A stretch of DNA of 64,000 nucleotides from Leptodontidium sp. MPI-SDFR-AT-0119 (GCA_020726505.1 JAHLEZ010000003.1:2728001-2792000); one strand, 5' to 3'. Shown: positions 11,605-23,147, numbered from the stretch's first letter. Made by a program: numbers and translations. Notes: generated by a model from the sequence alone, not told the origin.

Positions 11605-13217
11605 ATGGGGTCTTCAGCTGGGATGGACCAAATACGTGCTGCTGTCATAGATGGACGAACAGCGAATATCAGATACCGGCAAAACGAGCTTCAGAGCTTG
11701 CATCAAACTCTCCGTAGTTATGTTGATGAGCTTCTGCTTGCCAGCACCAAGGACAGTTGTGGAGATGGTTCGACGGAAGCAAGCCTTGAAGCTGATGCCG
11801 AGTATTCTCACACCATGAGCGCTGTCAAGCAGTTCTATTCATCTTTGAATTTCGAGCAATCACACAAGGACGAATACCTGCTTGCAAATGGTGCCGATAA
11901 TCCATCGAGAAGGGTCGGCAAAGGTCTGGTTGTAATTCGACCTACGACGCATACAAGACTTTACTCGATTATCTCCCCAATCGCCGCGGCCATAACTGCT
12001 GGAAACTGTGTCTGTTTGGAGGTATGTGTATCATGGAAACTGAATCTGTTGAAAGCTGACAACGATTGTAGCTGGAAGACACGATGCTGAACATCGACCG
12101 AGTTCTGAAGAAAATCTTACCGGAAGCATTAGACAGTGACACTTTCTACATCTCGAATACGACTGTCGAAGAACCATCAGCATTTATAGTTGATCAGACA
12201 GCAACCACATCGCAGCCTACTCTCAACCAACTGTCCTCAAATTCTTCTTCTCGGACAATCGCCATCGTCGACCGAGCCGCGGATGTTGATCTTGCTGCGA
12301 AGGCCATCATCAATGCCCGATTCAGCTTCCAAGGAAACTCAGCTTATAGTCCTGACTTTGTGATTGTGAACGACTTTGTCAAGGGGAGATTTACAGAAGC
12401 CTGCATCCGGCATGCTAGCAAGTTCCATACCCAGAAATCACAGTCCCGACGACAACATGTCCCCAGCTCTACCAAGAAGGTGTTCAAAGACGCAGAGGAG
12501 AAAGGACAAATTTCTGTGTTTGGGTCCAGTGACTTTGTGCTCGCGGATGTCCGAGAAAGGTAAATGATTTGGTTGAGTCTATCACACATCGCTAACTTCT
12601 CTAGAAACTGCTCAATCACAAAGATGAAAGTATCTGGCTGCTACCTCCCCATTCTGGAATGCACCAGCCTAGTGGATGCTCTCATGTCGCAAAAGTCGGA
12701 GTAAGTTTCTACTTAAACTACCACAAGCTGGAGCTGACTGATCAGATCTACTTTTCTTGCCGCATATCTCTTTTCCGATCCTCCAACAGCAAAGTTTCTA
12801 GCTCAACATCTCGATGCATCGGTTACCTATGTCAACCAAATCCCAGCTCACCTGCTCATTGGGCCCGCTGCTCCAATCACCTCGCAACTCTCACCAATTC
12901 CCCACAAGTACAGCCCCGATATGTTTTCTTCCGAGCGACCAGAGTATATTCTGTCACCCTCAAAAGAACTACTGACTCTCGAAACCATTCTTGGGGGAAC
13001 GAATGCTACAGGAGGTGAGGAGCTGGTAGCCCGCGAACTCCGGAAGAACGCCGTGGAGCCGTTGCCCAAGACTGGTCAGCCATTAGGACATGCTGTTGGG
13101 TTCTTCGAACAAGGGATCTTCCTAGGTGCTGGATTGTTCTTGAGTATTGTCATTCCTTCTTTGGCGTACGGGTCCTGGGTTCTTGGGAGAAGTGCGTGGA
13201 GGTTGGCGAAGCGTTGA
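11605..13217 (+). CDS. Aldehyde-dehydrogenase-like protein lacking catalytic residues, C-terminal membrane anchor
   Basis: Predicted 490 aa from exons 11605-12021, 12072-12559, 12605-12700 and 12746-13217. The start MGSSAGMDQ is chosen over an upstream ATG at 11563 because ALDH-type sequence begins there. The ALDH fold is clear, with STFLAAYLFS and LETILGGTNATGG in the C-terminal half. However, the usual GQxC region reads QGNSAYSPDFV, with Ala (about residue 230) where the nucleophilic Cys should be. The ELGGK segment with the general-base Glu is replaced by NSSSRTIAIV. Oxidation of aldehydes is therefore unlikely. The last 40 residues contain a hydrophobic helix (GAGLFLSIVIPSLAYGSWVL) followed by basic residues, which is compatible with a tail anchor in the ER or outer mitochondrial membrane. 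A pseudoenzyme with a scaffold or sensing role is inference. Confidence 0.85.
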
Positions 13218-13448
13218 AATTTTTACCAATGTATCTACATGTAATGGAGTTTGTTCTTGTCTCGGAGAAATTGTGTACATCGTAATTCAATGGAAATTTT
13301 CAGCTTGGGCAGTATTTCTCATTCATAGTCTTTCTCCTCATAGGGAACGGGTGCTTCTAGATTCTGTATGGGGAGGCAAGTCAGAACTTAAATTCTGAAA
13401 GAATATCTTGTTGATTCAGTTTCAGATCCCTTAAATATGAATATAATT

Positions 13449-14240
13449 CTAATCAATGAACAGACCCCCACTAGCCGTCAAATTCAACCCATTAATCCAA
13501 CTCGCCCTAGGTTCACACAGAAAAGCAACCGCAAACGCAATCTCATCTGGATTCGCCATCCTCGATCCAACAGGCGTCTGATCCATGATCGGCTTCATCT
13601 CTTTCATGAATGCTTCACCTGCAGCCGCGAATCCCTCTGTCATCGTTGGGCCCGGACTAACTGCATTCACAGTACAGCCATACTTTGGTGGCAGTTCCTT
13701 CGCCCAGCATCTCGTGAAAGAGTCCACCATTCCTTTCGTTCCAGCGTAAATAGTCTGCATGGGCGGAGCAGCTCGAGAGGATATACTGTCGATATTGACG
13801 ATCCTGGCACCCTTCTCGACCAAATGCGGAAGTGCAGCTTGCGTCAATAGAAAAGTTCCTCTCCCATTCAAATTGACAAGCGAGTCCCAGTGCCCTAGAG
13901 TCTGCTCTTCGAATGGAAGGTTCACAGCGAGCGCTGCATTGTTGACAAGGATATCGATTTTGCCGAACTCGCTCACTGCGGCATTGATCAATGTCTGTGG
14001 ACCATCGATTGTTGAGATATCTGCGCAGACTGCGATGGCTCTGGTTGTGAGCTCTGAGGCGAGATTGAGAGCTTGAGCCGAGAGAGAGGAAAATGGATAG
14101 TTCAGGACGATATTGCAGCCTCGAGAGGAGAGTTCACGGGCAATTGCTAGGCCGATCCCAGAGGACGACCCGCTGACGATAGCTGTTTTGCCTTCGAGGG
14201 TTTGGGCAGGCACGAGATGTGAAGTGGCAATCGAAGACAT
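13449..14240 (-). CDS. Short-chain dehydrogenase/reductase (FabG-like)
   Basis: Intronless, 263 aa, a normal length for a classical SDR. The Rossmann motif is SGSSSGIG (about 23-30), with NNAA as the NAG motif, a catalytic Ser in IDSISSRA, and YAGTK as the YxxxK pair. PGPTMTEG follows the active site, and a C-terminal WINGLNLTASGG segment is typical of the 3-oxoacyl-[ACP]-reductase-like group. In fungi such proteins reduce or oxidise many polyol, sugar or polyketide substrates. It is divergent from the histidinol-dehydrogenase-like gene; a shared pathway (oxidising adjacent hydroxyls) is a reasonable guess only. Confidence 0.92.
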   Translation of the reverse strand: MSSIATSHLVPAQTLEGKTAIVSGSSSGIGLAIARELSSRGCNIVLNYPFSSLSAQALNLASELTTRAIAVCADISTIDGPQTLINAAVSEFGKIDILVNNAALAVNLPFEEQTLGHWDSLVNLNGRGTFLLTQAALPHLVEKGARIVNIDSISSRAAPPMQTIYAGTKGMVDSFTRCWAKELPPKYGCTVNAVSPGPTMTEGFAAAGEAFMKEMKPIMDQTPVGSRMANPDEIAFAVAFLCEPRASWINGLNLTASGGLFID

Positions 14241-15194
14241 TATTGGATCGTGTCGAGATATTTTGCTCCGAAGAAAGTAGCTTTTGAGTGTCTTGATTTG
14301 ACGTTCTCGAGTTTTTCAAGGAATTCCGAGTGTGAAGTTCTTATGCAGGTTCTGAGACGAACCAAGAGATCTTGAATACAGATTGATAACGACTGAAGAA
14401 AAAAAGATTAGTTCAGATTTTGGTGTTGGATTTGTGATGAACCTATTAAATTCGCTAATTGTCTCTCACCTGAACATCCTTGCAACTTACGTATCGGTTT
14501 TAAGGACAAATATATTTAGATTTAGCAACAACTTCCTCTTTGGTATTAGGTTGAAGCTGTTCCAAGCACTTGTGATAGTTGAATATGTAAAACTGGAGAC
14601 TAGGATATCCCGAGTTGGAATTCGACAAATGGCTTTGACTTGAAAAGGATGGGTTAGGGATGCTCAAAATTTCCAGGGGTTTGAAGTACGGAGTTGACGA
14701 TACAGATGTGGAGGAGTGAACCCGGTTCCGAACTTTCTCGGGAATGTGGGGGCGGGGTCAAGGTTGCCAGATGAGCTTGCCACCTGAATGGCTTCTCTCA
14801 ATCGTTCAATGATTAGGTCGGGTGAGTAGGATGGAATGCCACGCAGTTCAATTGGAGTTCGCTCACATGAGCTTGGACACCCATTCGGTATCTTGCAATA
14901 CTTTGAGGTGAAATTGTCGGCTCGCTTACGGAAAGAGGGGTGGACCCACTTTACCGAGCCGAGAGGAAATCAACAGTGCCGGCCCTGAGACGAAATTCCT
15001 AGAGGCAGCGCGGTCATAGGAGTAATCTTTGTAGCCGAAAAAGGGATAGAGTCATATAAGGTTAGAGCGAGGTAGTACTTCTCCTCGATAGGAGCTCAAG
15101 ATCGCTTCAGATAGAAGTATTTGCGCAATCTGTAAATCTATATTCAATCAACTTCAAGAAATCCCCTGTTCAGGCTGACAGACTTTCTCCCAAA
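14241..15194. promoter_or_regulatory. Intergenic region between divergent SDR and HDH-like genes
   Basis: 954 bp with no coding frame I can support. It should hold both promoters and the 5' leader of the HDH-like gene. No specific motif was recognised. Confidence 0.35.
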
Positions 15195-16630
15195 ATGGCA
15201 CGACATCTTAAAACCGGTGCTTCAAGTACAAGCTCTTCAGCCAGCAACGCACCGTCCAACGTCCCCTCCATCGTAACCGCAGTCATCGACTCGATTCGGA
15301 AAGATGGCGACTCAGCTGTCCGCTCCTTTTCTGAGAAATTTGACAAATGGTCTCCCAAATCGTTCAAGCTTTCGGAGAGCGAAATCAATCAAATAATTTC
15401 CAAGCTCCCTGAACAAGTCATCAAGGACATCAAGGAAGTCCAACACAACGTCAGGACATTTGCCCAGGCACAGAAGGATAGCTTGAAAGAGTTTGAGCTG
15501 GAAATTCAGCCTGGGGTGTTTTTGGGCCAGAAGAATATTCCGATTAACTCTGTTGGTTGGTGAGTGTGCTTTTGAGAACTTCTGACGTATCGGTCTGATG
15601 TAAATGCAGTTACATCCCTGGTGGTCGATATCCTCTGCTCGCATCCGCACACATGACCATCTTGACAGCAAAGGTTGCCGGAGTTCCACACGTCATGGGC
15701 TTCACACCTCCAATCAATGGCTCTATCCCGGCGGCAACAGTTGCAGCAATGTCTCTTGCCGGTGCAGATTCCATCTACATTCTCGGTGGAGTACAAGCCG
15801 TCGCCGCAATGGCACTAGGAACCGAAACCATCCCTAAGGTTGATTTCATCGCTGGGCCAGGAAACGCATTCGTAGCCGAGGCCAAGAGGCAGTTCTTTGG
15901 CGCAGTTGGAATCGATCTTTTTGCTGGACCAACGGAAGTACTCATCGTGGCCGATGAGTTTGCGGATCCTTTCACAGTAGCTACCGATTTGTTGAGTCAA
16001 GCTGAGCATGGCCCAGATACACCAGCTGTGTTGATCACAACGTCAGAGGAGCTGGGACGAGAAACTATGAGACTGGTAGACGTGATCTTGCCAGATATGC
16101 CAACTGGGGAGCTTGCAAGCACTAGCTGGAGAGATTATGGCGAGGTATGGGTTGCGGAGGATTTGGATGAGGCATATAAGCTTGCGGATACCTATGCTAG
16201 TGAGCATGTCCAGATATTGACGAAAAATCCACGAGAAGCACTCACAAAGATGACAAACTACGGCGCTCTGTTCTTGGGAGAGAAGACTTGCGTGAGTTAT
16301 GGCGATAAGGTACGTTGTTTATCAGTAAAATTTGAGAATTTTATTGACTCGATTCAGGTCATTGGCACCAACCATGTTCTCCCGACTCGTGGGGCGGCGA
16401 GATACACAGGCGGTCTTTGGGTAGGTAAATACTTGAAGACGTGCACTTACCAAGAAGTTCGATCTGAGAAGGCCAGTGGTGAGCTCGGACGTCTGTGTGG
16501 GCGTGCAGCAAGAGTAGAAAAATTTGAAGGGCATGCTCGATCGGGAGATTTGAGAGCCCAGCAATTTTTGCAAGATGATCATGAATGGATCAACGTGGCG
16601 CAGAAGCAAAGGCCAGAACAACGGCTTTAG
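15195..16630 (+). CDS. Stand-alone histidinol-dehydrogenase-like enzyme, possibly sulfopropanediol dehydrogenase type
   Basis: Predicted 445 aa from exons 15195-15559, 15610-16309 and 16358-16630. The whole length matches the zinc- and NAD-dependent histidinol dehydrogenase fold: CYIPGGRYPL, FIAGPGNAFVAEAKR and FAGPTEVLIVAD. The metal and active-site residues appear intact: Q and H in LSQAEHGPDTP, E-H in ASEHVQI, D in YGDK before GTNHVLPT, and H in FEGHARSGD. In fungi histidine synthesis uses a trifunctional HIS4 protein, so a single-domain copy most likely does something else. The tail motif ARYTGGLWVGKYLKTCTYQ recalls bacterial HpsN, which oxidises 2,3-dihydroxypropane-1-sulfonate; this is from memory and unproven. 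Intron 2 is 48 nt, a multiple of three, and has no stop codon. Confidence 0.88.
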
Positions 16631-17693
16631 ATATCGGCATAGCGTTGATAACGAATGATAGTCTTTTCCATACCTAGGAAGGGTGGATTGCCTTTGGATT
16701 CTTGGTCATGAGTACTTTACATTCTTTGAGTAATTGGAAAGGCTCGCCTATTTTTCATCACAACAATTGAAACGGATGTAGGAGAAAATTGTTCTATTAG
16801 TCAAACGAGTAGACTAAATAGTAGTAGGCTCGACTGTCAATAATATCTTGCTTTATAAGAGAAGTTTTGATTTTCTCAAAACCCTGACAATCCACGTAGT
16901 CGACTGTTCTAGGGATTGGAGTCTTTGAGGGTCGCTCAGATTAATTAGCGTGTGGCAGCTGCCTATCTCAGCGCTTCATGTCTCTAAAGACTTCAACCAC
17001 ACTTTGCTCCTCGTTCATGTAAATCCCAACAACAGCATCGCCGCCTCTTATCTGTAACAATACGTTGGAAGAACCCATGTATTACAATTGAAATAATCAT
17101 CAAGTCAATTGGACTCGGTATCAAGTCGAACATCCCACGATACCAATGCGATACCAACGCGATACTAACAGAGTCACGGCTCCAAGCAGCTCACGACACC
17201 AGTTTCAACCATTGCTTCCCCGCCTTGCAGACCTACTCAACACCAATAAAGGTCAGGAAACCAACCCAATCATCTTCAATTCGGCTGCCGCCGAGACCCC
17301 TCATGCAGACACCCGCATCATACCATATCCATGATCATACGAGGGGTTTTCCACCTTTCCCAGGGCCGTGATACGTGCGGATAGAAGAGAGGCACTTCCG
17401 ATCACGACCCCTCATTCTCATTCAGGCAGAATGCACACCTACACCCTGATTCATCGTCATTGCATAATTTTCTGGACGATAGCTCCAGCGATACGGAATA
17501 ATTTATTACCCGATAGCTGGAAACACGTTCTCGTCATTGCGACTTTTTGATTGTTCTCTTCTCTCTCTGATTTTGCTTTCTTGTACGAGTAATTGTTTAC
17601 TTGAAGGTGCTATTGCTCGGCTTACGCCTCGTTTCCGTCCTTTAGATCAAATTCAATTGCAAGTTTATCAAGAAAACACCTACTACCGCCATC
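16631..17693. other. Intergenic, nothing recognised
   Basis: About 1.06 kb between the HDH-like gene and the GH31 gene. It contains the terminator of one gene and the promoter and leader of the next. Only short open frames without family features occur. Confidence 0.4.
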
Positions 17694-20174
17694 ATGAAGT
17701 TCCGCGATGGTATGTGGATGGTAGCGGACGACAAACGTCCTGAATATGCTGAGGAAGTCTACTCAATCCAAGAGCATCCCGCTGGCAATGCCCTGAGTCT
17801 TCTCTGCCCAACAAAGAGGATTCTCCAACGGTCAGATTCGCTGAACCTCCCAACTCTCACAATCGTAAAAACACTTCCATCCAGCTTGACCCTTCCAGTG
17901 CTAAATTCAGTAGGATATCCGAGCCCCCTTCGACGGTGTCATCTCAGTCGAAACCACACATTGGCTGGGTGCTCTCAATCCAGGTCCTCATTTCGATCTA
18001 TACCCTGAAGGCAAACCAGAAGAATGCGACCCAGGGATCACTAAAACACCATCCTCCACAACTCTCAAATCGGGATCTATATCAGCCACGGTCAAAACTG
18101 GCAACCATGACTTTGACATCCGGTTCCACGCAACCGATGGCTCGAAAGAGCTTACTTCGCTGCTCAATCGCAGCGTAGGCTTCGCATACAGCCCCGGGCC
18201 AGGCAATGGGCTGCAAACGGGCGACATGTCGAAGTTCCAGCATTATATATTCACGCAAAGTACGCTTTCTGTGGGTGAGTCTGTGCATGGTCTTGGAGAG
18301 AGGTTTGGTGCTTTCAATAAGGTGGGTCAGGCGATCACACTTTGGAACGCGGATGGTGGAACCAGCAGTGACCAGGCGTACAAAAATGTGCCATTTTGGA
18401 TGAGTTCAAGGGGATATGGCATATTCGTCGATACCCCTGATAAAGTGGAGCTTGAGGTTGGTAGTGAAAGATGTTGTCGTGTTCAGACAAGTGTTGAAGG
18501 GCAGAGATTGAAGTGGTGAGTTCACACGCCAAGTACCAAAGAGTATGTCTGATCGAACAGGTATATAATCTACGGCCCAACGCCTAAGGAAGTCTTAACT
18601 AAGTACTCTGTCCTCACCGGCAAGCCGGGCAAAGTCCCAAGTTGGAGTTACGGCCTCTGGCTAAGCACCAGTTTTACGACCAACTACGACGAGAAGACCG
18701 TGAACTCTTTCCTCGAGGGCATGAACGCAAGAGATATCCCAGTTGAGGTCTTTCACTTCGATTGTTTCTGGCTGCGGGCGTTCCACTGGTGTGATTTTGT
18801 GTTTGATTCAGAGATGTTTCCTGATCCAAAGGCTCAGATTGCCCGATTGAAGGCTTCTGGTAAGTCACCCAAGCAGCTCCCACCACATCCAGTACTAACT
18901 GATACATCACAGGACTGGTCAAGAAGGTCTGCGTGTGGGTGAATCCTTACCTTGGCCAAGCCTCCCCAGTCTTCAAATACGCAGCCAGCAAAGGCTACCT
19001 CCTCCGCCGCAAAAACGGCGATATCTTCCAATGGGATCTTTGGCAGACAGGCATGGGCATCGTTGACTTCACCAACCCCGAAGCCTGCGCCTGGTATGTC
19101 AGCTGTCTGGAAGGACTTTTCGACAAGGGAGTTGATGCCATCAAAACGGACTTTGGCGAACGTATCCCAACGCTAGATGTCGAGTGGTTCGACTCCTCCC
19201 TTGATCCAAGGAAGATGCACAACTACTATGCGTTCCTGTACAACAAAGTCGTCTATGAAGCTATCCAAGACCGCTTCGGCGAGAATGAAGCTGTGCTGTT
19301 CGCACGTACCGCTACAGCAGGTACACAGCGCTTTCCACTTCAATGGGGCGGCGACTGCGAATCAACAGCTGAAGCAATGGCCGAGTCAGTCCGTGGTGGT
19401 CTCTCTCTCGGTCTCTGCGGCTTCGCATTCTGGTCCGTAGATATCGGAGGATTCGAGGGATCGCCTCCTCCATGGATCTACAAGCGCTGGGTGGCATTTG
19501 GTCTGCTGTGCTCACATAGTCGTCTCCACGGCAGCAACTCTTTCCGTGTCCCATGGACAGTTGACGACGATGATTCCAGCGATCAGGGCTGTTCCAAGAC
19601 ACTGTCTAAATGGACTGCGCTCAAGGCTCGTCTGATGCCATACATCTTCGCGCAAGCACAGAAGGCTGTCCAACTCGGTATCCCTCTCTCGCTCAGAGCC
19701 ATGTGTCTCGAGTTCCCGGATGATCCTACTTCCTGGTACTTGGACCGCCAGTTTATGTTTGGAGACAGTTTGCTCGTGGCTCCAATCTTTGAGGAGTCAG
19801 GCGATGTGGAATTCTACCTGCCGAAAGGGAAATGGACGAACTTCTTCACAAACAAAACGAAAGAAGGACCAGGGTGGTTCAAGGAGCACCATAAATTTGA
19901 CACCTTGCCATTGTATGTCCGTGAGAATACCATCTTGGTGCTGGGCAAGTGGCACGAGACTAGGACGGTGTATGATTACTCGCAGGGTGTCGAGGTCTGC
20001 CTGTATCACACCAGTCCAGGGGCCAAAACAACAATTGTAGATTCTGAAGGGGAGGAAGTTGTTGTTTTGAGGATTGGAGGGGAAGGGCATTTGGATGATC
20101 AGGACTTCTTGAAAGGAGCGTGGCATGTGACGAAGAATGGAAGGAGTACGATCAAGCACAAGATAGAGGAGTGA
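17694..20174 (+). CDS. Glycoside hydrolase family 31, YicI-type alpha-xylosidase
   Basis: Predicted 777 aa from exons 17694-17864, 17914-18515, 18561-18859 and 18913-20174. The length is almost that of E. coli YicI (772). The opening MKFRDGMWMVADD, then GLGERFGAFNK, FHFDCFWLRAFHWCDF, the nucleophile Asp in KTDFGERIP (about 436) and the acid/base Asp in WGGDCEST (about 503) follow YicI closely. YicI releases xylose from isoprimeverose units, so a role in xyloglucan-oligosaccharide breakdown is likely. There is no signal peptide, so it probably acts inside the cell on imported oligosaccharides. The first intron ends at TAG 17911-17913; using the nearer CAG gives a stop, so this acceptor decides the model. 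Confidence 0.93.
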
Positions 20175-20537
20175 TGTTTTGAGCAAGTAGAGAGACTGGA
20201 GCTGCTAGAAAGATGGAGGTCCTTAGACGTCCAAGAAACAGTAGAATAGTAAGAAATTGTGATGGCGAGAGTCAATTGTGATAAGATCGCGGCTATATTT
20301 ATTCGAGGTTTGGTGACTTCCAGAGCGGGTGTGGATTTATCAGAACAGTCGGGGTGGACACATTATATTTTGTAGCTCCGAGCTCCGACGTGGTCTTGTT
20401 GACTTGCCTTGCCTTCCAGGTCGTCTTGCTATCCCCCACATCTCTATATTCACTCCACACCACATCACTCTCAAGCACCATAGTCCACCGTCGTAGCATG
20501 TTACGATGAGGCTTTCACTGGTTGTTGCGCCGTCACA

Positions 20538-23147
20538 ATGCCAACACAGCAACCTCCGCCACAGGAATATGCTCGTATAGTGCTCATCATTATCCTGCTG
20601 TTCTTCCTCTACACATCTCCAGATCAAGGCGCACCGCCAGGCTTTCAGTCGCCCCACGATTATGCTGCCGAACGAATTGATCGATTTCGCCATGCCCTCG
20701 ATATTCTCAACCGTACGAAGTGGCAAGACTTCTCTCCAAAGACTGCGGATAAATCGCGATTTGAGGCGGCACGGTACTTGAATCTGACAGGATTTCGGGA
20801 GGACGATGATTATGCTTGGGAGAGGGTAGATGCGTTCAAGAAACGTAGCCAGGAATTTACTGAGGAAGCAAGGCTGGGGAGCTGGCAAAAAGATACGGTC
20901 AATGGCGCCATCAGCGAAGTGTACCAAAACGTTACGGGCATCGTTCAGGGCAAGTGGGTTAGGAACACGGCCGATCTTAACGGGGTTCCGAGGACAAGAT
21001 CTTTGAATCTGACGGAAACTTCGCCGGTTATCGACTGGGCATTCAGGGATGTGGAATATTGGACCAGGAATATAACGGGCAGCGAGGGAAAGATGATGCT
21101 TCGACTTGACGAAAGTGATACAGGAGGGGTAGATGTGTACCCGGACACTTCGAAAGACCCAGAGTTACCGATCGAATCTGCAAATATTGCGAGAGAGGTG
21201 GCTGCTACTTTGACTATTCAGGATGAGAGCAGTACTGGCGATGGGTGGGACATGAGAGTCCATGGCGTCCACTGGCCTAAACAAGGAGTAATGCTTCTCA
21301 CAACTACGAGTGAGAAGTTCTCCGGGGTATTTGGCCTGCCTCACCTTACCATGAATTTGGAACAATTCAAATCTAGCCAACGCCTTCTCAATAAGACATT
21401 GGAGAGAGAAGTAGAGAGTCTGGAGAAGTCTGTCTGGATCGACCTCAGCAATCCATGGTCATCTAGCCCGGACAGCCCAAGCGATGCTACGATGCCAGTT
21501 CCGCACTGTGAATACGTAGTATACGTTCAAGTTTACCCCATGGACTTGTCTCTGACATCTTTGGGGTCTCAACTTGATCCTGCAGTCGTGATCGACGCGA
21601 TTGAGCAGGAGCTTCGATTTCCGAATGGGGCTTCTATCACAGTAGTTCCCAAGCTGAAGATGTCGACTGTGATATTTTCTCCTGATTGTGGCTTTATGCT
21701 TGAGTCAAAGGGACCACCAACCTTTGTGCCAGCAGATGGAACTCATCTCAATGGCAAGAAACACGAGATGTTCGTTCAAGATATCCAGAGATGGCTGCGT
21801 GCCTTTGCGGCTGTGGTTTTTGGGCAGATATTGCTCCTGAAAGTGCAATCGAAAGAAGCATCTACGCCATCAATTGTTGGCCGGGTCAGCCTTTATACAA
21901 TTGCTATGATGCTGATGGCAGATGCTTTACTTTTCTCCAGCTTGTCGCTTCTTAGCGCAACTGCTCCAAACCTGTTCCCCTCAGCACTTTTGACATCATT
22001 CAGTGCGTTGATGTCTGTGGCACTTGGGGTGAGATTTATATCGGCAGTGTACAATGTTCAAGAACCCGAAAGAAGGGAGGCGCTTCGAGCACAGCTGGTA
22101 GCGGAAGCTGCTTCAAGGCCAACTCCAGCTCCCAGGCCAATACCTGCTTCCGGGGCGGTTCCAGCCGTAACACCTATCATCACAGCTGCGGGTGTAGACG
22201 TCACTCCGCAGCCTACAGTAACGTCCACTCCTGCTCGTCCAATCGACGAGCCTATCATCATTCCATCAGATCAAGATCTCGATATGGAAATCGCGGAGAG
22301 GATGAGTGCAGCTACCGCGGTACCTCTCCTCCCAACAACAAACAGGCCGGCAGCAGTCCAGCCTCCTCGGGCTACTTCAAGTTTCGGGGCTGCATATATT
22401 AAATTCGTTCTCACCCTCACATTCATCCTGTTTCTCTCGCTATCAGCCATTTCTTGGTCTGTCCCCTTCCGGAATGGCTACATCCATATCCTCTCCTTCA
22501 CATATTTCTCCTTCTGGCTCCCTCAGATCCGCCGTAATGTTATCCGGAACTGCCGCAAAGCCCTTTTATGGAAATTCGTCATGGGCCAATCGGTGTTGCG
22601 CCTCCTCCCATTCGCATATTTTTACCTGAGGGAAGACAATATTCTCTTTGCACAAACGGATTGGATAGCATTCTGTGCACTTGCCGGCTGGGTATGGGTT
22701 CAAATCCTAATTTTGGCGGCCCAGGAGGTACTAGGTCCCAGATGGGCCCTGCCAAAGAGCTGGTACGAAGAGGGATGGGACTACCATCCCATATTGAGCG
22801 AGGACAATGTGGAATCTGGTGGGCTTCCGATAGGTCTTGTCAAGACCCCGGGATCACCAAAATTGGAACGAGTTCGAACAAGCGAGGACCTAGGGAGTGG
22901 AAGCAAGAAAGATAACAGCAATACGAGGAGTGTGGATTGTGCCATCTGCATGCAACTACTGGAAGTTCCCGTTGTGGCTGCTGGGGTTTCTACATCTGGC
23001 GCAGCTGGAAGTGTGGTGGAAATGTTGGCTAGAAGACAATATATGGTCACGCCCTGCAAGCACATCTTCCACAGCGCTTGCCTGGAGGGATGGATGAGGT
23101 TCCGGTTGCAGTGCCCGATTTGTAGGGAGAATTTACCTCCGCTGTAA
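20538..23147 (+). CDS. dscA: DSC E3 ubiquitin ligase complex subunit A (Tul1-like RING protein)
   Basis: Intronless, 869 aa. A membrane segment (VLIIILLFFLYTS) lies at residues 15-27. A long lumenal region with several N-glycosylation sequons (NRT, NLT, NVT, NIT) follows, to about residue 415. Then come several hydrophobic helices, interrupted by a Pro/Thr-rich cytosolic loop (about 520-600). The C-terminus is a RING-H2 finger: CAICMQ, then after an unusually long spacer CKHIFHSACLEGW and CPIC. This is the layout of Tul1/Dsc1, the catalytic subunit of the Golgi Dsc complex. In fungi the complex activates SREBP under low oxygen and degrades unassembled membrane proteins. It is convergent with rcf1, 196 bp apart. 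Confidence 0.93.
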   Translation: MPTQQPPPQEYARIVLIIILLFFLYTSPDQGAPPGFQSPHDYAAERIDRFRHALDILNRTKWQDFSPKTADKSRFEAARYLNLTGFREDDDYAWERVDAFKKRSQEFTEEARLGSWQKDTVNGAISEVYQNVTGIVQGKWVRNTADLNGVPRTRSLNLTETSPVIDWAFRDVEYWTRNITGSEGKMMLRLDESDTGGVDVYPDTSKDPELPIESANIAREVAATLTIQDESSTGDGWDMRVHGVHWPKQGVMLLTTTSEKFSGVFGLPHLTMNLEQFKSSQRLLNKTLEREVESLEKSVWIDLSNPWSSSPDSPSDATMPVPHCEYVVYVQVYPMDLSLTSLGSQLDPAVVIDAIEQELRFPNGASITVVPKLKMSTVIFSPDCGFMLESKGPPTFVPADGTHLNGKKHEMFVQDIQRWLRAFAAVVFGQILLLKVQSKEASTPSIVGRVSLYTIAMMLMADALLFSSLSLLSATAPNLFPSALLTSFSALMSVALGVRFISAVYNVQEPERREALRAQLVAEAASRPTPAPRPIPASGAVPAVTPIITAAGVDVTPQPTVTSTPARPIDEPIIIPSDQDLDMEIAERMSAATAVPLLPTTNRPAAVQPPRATSSFGAAYIKFVLTLTFILFLSLSAISWSVPFRNGYIHILSFTYFSFWLPQIRRNVIRNCRKALLWKFVMGQSVLRLLPFAYFYLREDNILFAQTDWIAFCALAGWVWVQILILAAQEVLGPRWALPKSWYEEGWDYHPILSEDNVESGGLPIGLVKTPGSPKLERVRTSEDLGSGSKKDNSNTRSVDCAICMQLLEVPVVAAGVSTSGAAGSVVEMLARRQYMVTPCKHIFHSACLEGWMRFRLQCPICRENLPPL

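Noticed and set aside
15195..16630. HDH-like gene as the histidine biosynthesis gene
   Set aside because: Fungal histidinol dehydrogenase is part of trifunctional HIS4; this is a single domain with a different tail.
17694..20174. GH31 as a sulfoquinovosidase linked to the HpsN-like enzyme
   Set aside because: The N-terminus and FHFDCFW, KTDFGERIP and WGGDC motifs follow YicI alpha-xylosidase, not the sulfoquinovosidase branch.
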